25,064 nt of DNA from a virus: the IMG/VR virus record IMGVR_UViG_3300022745_000138, positions 1 through 25,064 of that record; one strand, given 5' to 3'. This document shows positions 21,252-25,064 of the stretch, in pieces. A program made the translations under genes and the position numbers. The notes beneath the pieces are model-generated. The model saw only the letters and a list, made by a program, of their open reading frames with translations, searched no databases and had not been told where the DNA came from. Every line of letters starts with the position of its first letter. Positions within the stretch are counted from its first letter, which is position 1.

Positions 21252-22790
21252 TTATCCGAAGTTGATGTTGGGCATCATGTTAGTAAGGTTGGAGATATTG
21301 CCACTGCCCGCACTCATAGGATTGTATCCATAGAAGGGGTTACTAATCCGAGTACTGCCTCCTCCACCAGAGCCTCCAAATAAGCCTCCGATGGCTCCAA
21401 GCAGACCACCACCAGAACCTCCCCCAGCACCACCAAAGATGGAGCCAAGGATACCCTGATTACCAGCAGTCGCCGTGTTGTTCTGGGCAACCCCCGCCTG
21501 AAGCTGGGGATTGTAGGCCCTGACATTGGCGTTGGACATCTGGGAGTTGTTGTTGATGCTCATGCCGATGGTATTCAGTAGGTTACTGAAGTCAGCCTGA
21601 GAGAAGGATTGGCCGAGACCCAAGGCACCGAGAGCCCCCTGAAGGGACTGGGCATTAGTGTTAAGCCCCTGCCCGTATGCCCCCATAGCATTGCTAAAGC
21701 CCTGATTCGCTAGAGCATTGTTGCCCTGAATAGCATTCTGGTTATTAGCATACATCTGCTGGAGGGCTGCGTTGTTACCCTGAGTGTTCTGGGTATCCGC
21801 ACCATAGGCTCCCTGAGCCTGCTGCATCTGCTGGCTGAAGTTCTGACCAGTCGTATTGAACGCCTGATTAAAGGCCTGATTATCCAAGCCTCCCATCTGA
21901 CCGAGGACACTGGAAAGCATCCCATAGTTATTGGCATTGGACTGGTTGTTGGACTGGATACCAGCAAGGTTCATACCCTGACCAGTCTGCCCAAGCTGCT
22001 GAGCCATGCCAGCCAGATTCATCTGCTGCTGCTGGCCTAGCTGCTGACCAGCAATCTGATTCTGAAGGTGCTGCTGGCCCTGAGCCCGAGCCATAGCCTC
22101 CATCTGGTTAGCACCGCCAGTCGAGCCAAGGGCCCCACCATTGTAGAGACGCTGGGCGAGGGAGTTAGCTGCATTAGTGTTATCCCAGTTCTGAGACTGG
22201 TCCAGCATCCCGGTGTAGTTATTGCCAGCCTGAGTCGGATCAAAGGAGCCAAGCTGCCCGAGGGCGGCATTGCCCATACCGAGGAAGCCGTTGCCCTGAC
22301 GGGTGGAGTAATTACCCCCACGACCGGCGATCTGTCCAAGCTGCCCACCAAGACCCCCAAGCTGGCCCATGAGGCCGCTAGTGATCGAGTTGTAGTTGGT
22401 GCCAGACGGGTCAATACCCGCGAAGGGGTTAGAATTAAAACCCTGCATCTGGGGAGACTGATCATACCCCTGCATAGAGCCCAGAGAAGCCCCCAGAGCC
22501 TGCTGGAGAAAGGGGGACATAGAGCCGGGGGAGAACTGCCCGAGAAGGCCTGAGCCGGCTCCGTAGAGTCCCTGAGCCATGTTCTGATTAGTGGGATCGG
22601 AGATAGAGCCGCTGATATTCCCGTTGTCAGACGAGACGTTATAGCCTCCGGCATTCAGTCCTGCATTCTGCCACTTAGTCTGGTTAGCATACTGAGCGGC
22701 ATTGGCAGAGTTATTACTAGCCCCACGCCGCGAAATGAGGGAGGAGCCGATAGAGGCTGCTGCTCCAATTAGTGGTCCTGCTACGGGCAT
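21252..22790 (-). CDS. Low-complexity Gln/Asn/Gly-rich internal virion protein
   Basis: A 512-aa protein starting MPVAGPLIGAAASIGSSLIS, a hydrophobic N-terminus, followed by hundreds of residues dominated by Gln, Asn, Gly, Ala and Ser with repeated short patterns (GQQLGQQQQMN, NNAALQQMYANNQNAIQGNN), then a Gly-rich C-terminus (FGGAGGGSGGG) and NPFYGYNPMSAGSGN. This composition and the leading glycine-rich hydrophobic helix are typical of a gp14-like ejected tail or core protein in podoviruses. GGAG is eight bases upstream of the ATG. Confidence 0.7.
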   Translation of the reverse strand: MPVAGPLIGAAASIGSSLISRRGASNNSANAAQYANQTKWQNAGLNAGGYNVSSDNGNISGSISDPTNQNMAQGLYGAGSGLLGQFSPGSMSPFLQQALGASLGSMQGYDQSPQMQGFNSNPFAGIDPSGTNYNSITSGLMGQLGGLGGQLGQIAGRGGNYSTRQGNGFLGMGNAALGQLGSFDPTQAGNNYTGMLDQSQNWDNTNAANSLAQRLYNGGALGSTGGANQMEAMARAQGQQHLQNQIAGQQLGQQQQMNLAGMAQQLGQTGQGMNLAGIQSNNQSNANNYGMLSSVLGQMGGLDNQAFNQAFNTTGQNFSQQMQQAQGAYGADTQNTQGNNAALQQMYANNQNAIQGNNALANQGFSNAMGAYGQGLNTNAQSLQGALGALGLGQSFSQADFSNLLNTIGMSINNNSQMSNANVRAYNPQLQAGVAQNNTATAGNQGILGSIFGGAGGGSGGGLLGAIGGLFGGSGGGGSTRISNPFYGYNPMSAGSGNISNLTNMMPNINFG

Positions 22791-22793
22791 CTA

Positions 22794-23267
22794 TTAGACT
22801 CCTAAAACCCAGTTAATCTTTGAGAGGATGAAGTGGTCAACTGGAACCTGCTTCCCGTTAATAAGCCAAGTTCCCTCACGATGGGAGAACTTGAAACCCG
22901 TAGCGATAGCCAGCTTTCTAGCTACCCTATTAGTGATTGGGACCTTAGTGGTAATAGCTACAGATCCCGGAACTTCCTTGAAAAGCTTCTCTGCGGAAGC
23001 CTTGGCGAGGGCTACAGTCCTCGGACCCCGCCCCTCTGGGAGGAACTGGGTGTGGACCTCGTAGACTCCCGGAGCTACCTTATGAAAGAAGAATCCCCCA
23101 AAGTCTCCATCCCGATGAATGAAACAGTCTGGAGACTCAAGGAGAGAGCTAAGATCCAAGCTATTCGGATACAGCTCTCCGCACACATACGGATAGATGG
23201 AAGGATGGTTGACAATAGAGTTGAACCATCCCGCATCTTTAGAGGTCTCTAGGTTACTTACTACCAT
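22794..23267 (-). CDS. GNAT-fold-like protein in the virion module
   Basis: A 157-aa protein from ATG 23267; a TTG at 23288 would add seven residues, and neither has a good ribosome site. The segment VYEVHTQFLPEGRGPRTVALAKASAEKLF looks like the strand, the CoA pyrophosphate loop (here EGRGPR) and the helix of an N-acetyltransferase fold, and TNRVARKLAIATGFKF matches the later helix and strand. Proteins of this kind sit in the tail/internal-protein block of several podoviruses. Whether it is an active acyltransferase or a structural relic is unknown. Confidence 0.65.
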   Translation of the reverse strand: MVVSNLETSKDAGWFNSIVNHPSIYPYVCGELYPNSLDLSSLLESPDCFIHRDGDFGGFFFHKVAPGVYEVHTQFLPEGRGPRTVALAKASAEKLFKEVPGSVAITTKVPITNRVARKLAIATGFKFSHREGTWLINGKQVPVDHFILSKINWVLGV

Positions 23268-23478
23268 ATCCGGAGAGACGAAGAACAACGTCTACAACAA
23301 ACGTGAGGATAACTCCCAGCGTGAGGATGACCGCCCAAGCACCTTTGGTACGGTTCATCACTCGTGCCACTTCCTGCTGGGCCTTAGTATTGGCCTCGAC
23401 AGCAGCAGTCAGACGGTCGATCTTCTCGTCCGTAACAGCCTGTGCAATCTCTAGGGCTCTGACGCGGTCTTCCACCAC
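23254..23478 (-). CDS. XhlA-like small membrane protein (holin accessory)
   Basis: A 74-aa protein from GTG 23478 with GGGAAG upstream. An N-terminal coiled coil (VRALEIAQAVTDEKIDRLTAAVEANTKAQQEV) is followed by one membrane segment (AWAVILTLGVILTFVVDVVL) and a short tail. This layout matches the hemolysin XhlA-type family, membrane proteins that assist holins in some phages. It overlaps the GNAT-like gene by 14 bases. It lies eight genes away from the 3TM holin, so it may be a second lysis protein or a virion membrane protein. Confidence 0.65.
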   Translation of the reverse strand: MVEDRVRALEIAQAVTDEKIDRLTAAVEANTKAQQEVARVMNRTKGAWAVILTLGVILTFVVDVVLRLSGYGSK

Positions 23479-23481
23479 CAG

Positions 23482-23676
23482 TTACTTCCCAGCAGCCTTT
23501 TCCGCAGCAGCCTTGATAGCTTCTACGTCAGGGAGAGACGGATCCGGACCGGGGACATAAGGATCACTCTTGGGCTGGGCTACCGGAGGATCCTTAGGCA
23601 GGTTCTTGCCCTTATTCCAGAAGTAGACGCAGGCACCAGCAATGGCGAGAGCAAAGAGAAAATAGAGAACTTTCAT
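23482..23676 (-). CDS. Small membrane-anchored Pro-rich protein
   Basis: A 64-aa protein with a good AAAGGAAA ribosome site before its ATG. One N-terminal hydrophobic stretch (VLYFLFALAIAGACVYFW) is followed by a basic turn, a Pro-rich segment (KDPPVAQPKSDPYVPGPDP) and a helical Ala/Lys-rich end. The AGAC sequence is only a poor lipobox. It could be a spanin component or a membrane anchor, next to the XhlA-like protein. No family is recognised. Confidence 0.6.
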   Translation of the reverse strand: MKVLYFLFALAIAGACVYFWNKGKNLPKDPPVAQPKSDPYVPGPDPSLPDVEAIKAAAEKAAGK

Positions 23677-23687
23677 GTAGTTTCCTT

Positions 23688-24095
23688 TTAAGGGACAGAT
23701 GCGGCTGTAGTGCCTGAAGCTGTAAATCCAAATCCAAGACTATTCCACGTCCATGTAGCTGAGCCTGCTGAATAGTTATAAGTACTAGCGGCAGCAGTAG
23801 TGAAAGTGAGACCGTGGGCTGTAAATGAGGTCACATAAGACTGAGTGGGGTCTGAGGAGAATCCACTTACGCTAACTTGGCAGAATGTTCCCGGTGCAAA
23901 TCCGATACTGTCATACCAAGCAGAAATAGTTTTACCATCAGATAAAGTGCCACCACCGGAAATACTTCCGCCCGAAGGGCCGGGGCCTCCGCGGTAATCG
24001 AAGTTTACCCCGTCTGTAAACTCGATTTGAGTGATTGTCCATGAGCCTGTAGGTTTATTAACAACAGACTTTCCCATTGCTGCAATAATGCCCAT
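23688..24095 (-). CDS. Unknown beta-rich virion-associated protein (135 aa)
   Basis: A Gly/Ser/Thr-rich, all-beta-looking protein (WTITQIEFTDGVNFDYRGG, SGGSISGGGTLSDGKTISAWYDS, GSATWTWNSLGFGFTASG). It begins one base after the tail-fibre stop. The composition resembles tail-fibre tips, chaperones or Ig-like adhesins. It may form the distal part of the fibre or decorate it. There is no catalytic motif and the function is inferred only from position and composition. Confidence 0.65.
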   Translation of the reverse strand: MGIIAAMGKSVVNKPTGSWTITQIEFTDGVNFDYRGGPGPSGGSISGGGTLSDGKTISAWYDSIGFAPGTFCQVSVSGFSSDPTQSYVTSFTAHGLTFTTAAASTYNYSAGSATWTWNSLGFGFTASGTTAASVP

Positions 24096-24096
24096 A

Positions 24097-25064
24097 TTAA
24101 GTCACGTTTCCTGAAACAACCCAGACAGTAGAACTATCAAACCAGATAAGAGCCGTACCACGAGAAGCTAGAGCAATAGACGCTTGGTTAGCATTAGTCC
24201 CCGCCTTATACTGAGTACCTGCTGCTGCTGTAATATTGATAGAGGCGGCGGTATTGTTAAAAATACTCACAGCATCACCAGCAGAGAAGGTAGAGTTCGG
24301 AACTGCCAAATTGCCCGAGGCCGAGATACACTTGCCATTGTCCGTGGTAGCAATAGTCGTCGTAGTCGTACTGCGTGGAATATTGATAAACCCAACCTTA
24401 ACCGTGCCATCTGCCGTGCAGTTGGTTAGATTACCAGAGGTAGGAGTACCAAGAACTGGCGTAGTAAAGGAGGGGGAAGTTCCAAATGAAGTGAGGGAGG
24501 ACCCAGTAACACCAGACGCCAAAGTAGTGCCGGTAATAGCAGAAGCGGCCACAGACCCAGCAGAACCGGTGGTATTCTGGTTCAGAGTGGGGAAGGTGCA
24601 GTTAGCCAAGTTACCTGAAGCAGGAGTACCGAGAGCAATGCTCGTTCCAAAGGACGTAAGACTGGACGCCGTTACGTTGGAAGCAAGCGTAGTACCAGTG
24701 ATACCCGAAGCCGCCACGTTGGTAGCCGTATTAGCATTGCCCGTAGTGCTCTGATTGAGGGTCGGGAACGTGCAGTTGGCAAGGTTGCCAGACACCGGGG
24801 TCCCCAGCGCCGGGGTAACCAGAGCGGGAGAAGTCTGAAGAACTACGTTACCAGAGCCCGTAGAGGCGTTGGTGCCCGTACCACCAGAGGTAACTCCTAG
24901 AACCGTCGTGAAGGAAACAGCACCAGTAACACCCAGCGTACTGTTAATCGTAACGCCAGCATTGAAAGTGCTAGTACCAGCAAAGGTAGTAGCAAGAGTG
25001 AACGCATTAGTACTGTCAAGATACGCCGTGTTTGCATACTGGTTAGCCTTAAGGAGCTTACTGG
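24097..25064 (-). CDS. Tail fibre / adhesin with repeat modules (partial, N-terminus outside)
   Basis: The frame is open from the window edge to TAA at 24097-24099, giving about 321 visible residues. The visible start contains NAFTLATTFAGTSTFN and a GVTSGGTGT signature, followed by repeated modules of the type LGTPxSGNL(A/T)NCTFPTLNQ ... AxxITGTTLASxVTxSSLTSFGTS. The C-terminal ~90 residues (INIPRSTTTTTIATTDNGKC...) form a beta-rich tip. These repeats are characteristic of phage tail fibres from aquatic and other environmental phages. It probably binds a host surface glycan. The V at 24795 is not the start; translation continues upstream. Confidence 0.85.
   Translation of the reverse strand, partial: SKLLKANQYANTAYLDSTNAFTLATTFAGTSTFNAGVTINSTLGVTGAVSFTTVLGVTSGGTGTNASTGSGNVVLQTSPALVTPALGTPVSGNLANCTFPTLNQSTTGNANTATNVAASGITGTTLASNVTASSLTSFGTSIALGTPASGNLANCTFPTLNQNTTGSAGSVAASAITGTTLASGVTGSSLTSFGTSPSFTTPVLGTPTSGNLTNCTADGTVKVGFINIPRSTTTTTIATTDNGKCISASGNLAVPNSTFSAGDAVSIFNNTAASINITAAAGTQYKAGTNANQASIALASRGTALIWFDSSTVWVVSGNVT
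24416..24820 (-). repeat. Internal repeats of the tail-fibre gene
   Basis: Three diverged copies of a module carrying SGNLxNCT occur around 24416-24445, 24590-24630 and 24765-24800. The latter two also share FPTLNQ(S/N)TTG. At the DNA level the copies around 24575-24635 and 24750-24808 are clearly alignable. Such repeats allow length change by recombination. Confidence 0.7.

Noticed and set aside
22037-22654. Open frame of 205 codons on the minus strand
   Set aside because: Shadow in another frame of the Gln/Asn-rich virion protein, whose repetitive codons keep several frames open.
24184-24754. Plus-strand open frames opposite the tail fibre
   Set aside because: Antisense frames kept open by the Thr/Ala/Gly-rich repeats of the fibre gene; no ribosome sites or motifs.
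1-25064. tRNA genes, CRISPR arrays, insertion sequences, integrase or attachment sites
   Set aside because: I looked for cloverleaf-like segments, regularly spaced repeats and transposase or integrase motifs and found none that hold up; the repeated palindromes are irregularly spaced and not a CRISPR array.

Overview
This window is part of a double-stranded DNA bacteriophage genome, most likely a podovirus-like phage of a Gram-negative bacterium. The grounds are: a T7-type set of replication genes (TOPRIM primase, RecA-fold helicase, family A DNA polymerase, flap-type exonuclease, endonuclease I-type resolvase); a tail fibre with repeated SGNL(A/T)NCT modules; a run of three large proteins that look like ejected internal virion proteins; and a lysis cassette with a T4-type lysozyme. 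Genes are densely packed, often overlap, and use ATG, GTG and TTG starts with good Shine-Dalgarno sequences. I saw no tRNA, integrase, phage RNA polymerase, terminase or capsid gene here. Host and family cannot be fixed from the sequence alone.

Layout. (1) Positions 1-5476, plus strand: an accessory amide-bond cassette. It has the tail of an unknown gene, an unknown 231-aa aromatic-rich protein, a glutamine-synthetase-like amidoligase, a class II glutamine amidotransferase with a large unknown C-terminal half, a gamma-glutamylcyclotransferase-like protein, and a RimK-like ATP-grasp ligase. This is the most interesting content: two unrelated amide ligases, a glutamine hydrolase and a gamma-glutamyl-cleaving fold in one transcription direction. 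(2) Positions 5477-5639: an AT-rich non-coding region full of dyads, carrying one copy of a 30-bp repeat. (3) Positions 5640-12996: replication and nucleic-acid genes (two small acidic proteins, primase, two tandem paralogues of an unknown family, helicase, small zinc protein, DNA polymerase, a small basic protein, a likely single-strand binding protein), closed by an intrinsic terminator. (4) Positions 13055-15833: a second transcription unit with a SLOG-family protein, 5'-3' exonuclease, endonuclease I, DUF3310 protein, DnaQ-like exonuclease and a small protein. (5) Positions 15834-15973: the convergence zone with hairpins and a bidirectional terminator. (6) Positions 25064-15974, minus strand: tail fibre, small proteins, XhlA-like membrane protein, GNAT-like protein, three internal virion proteins, lysozyme, SprT-like metallopeptidase and a three-TM-type holin.

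A 20-21 bp near-palindrome (consensus AACCTTWACA(n)TGTAAAGGTT) occurs seven times. Three copies lie directly before start codons, with the ribosome binding site (TAAAGG) in the right arm, so the RNA form could hide or expose that site. A fourth contains a start codon, a fifth (perfect) lies at the convergence point, and two lie inside coding sequence. This looks like a phage-specific regulatory element linking the amide-bond cassette to the replication and SLOG units.
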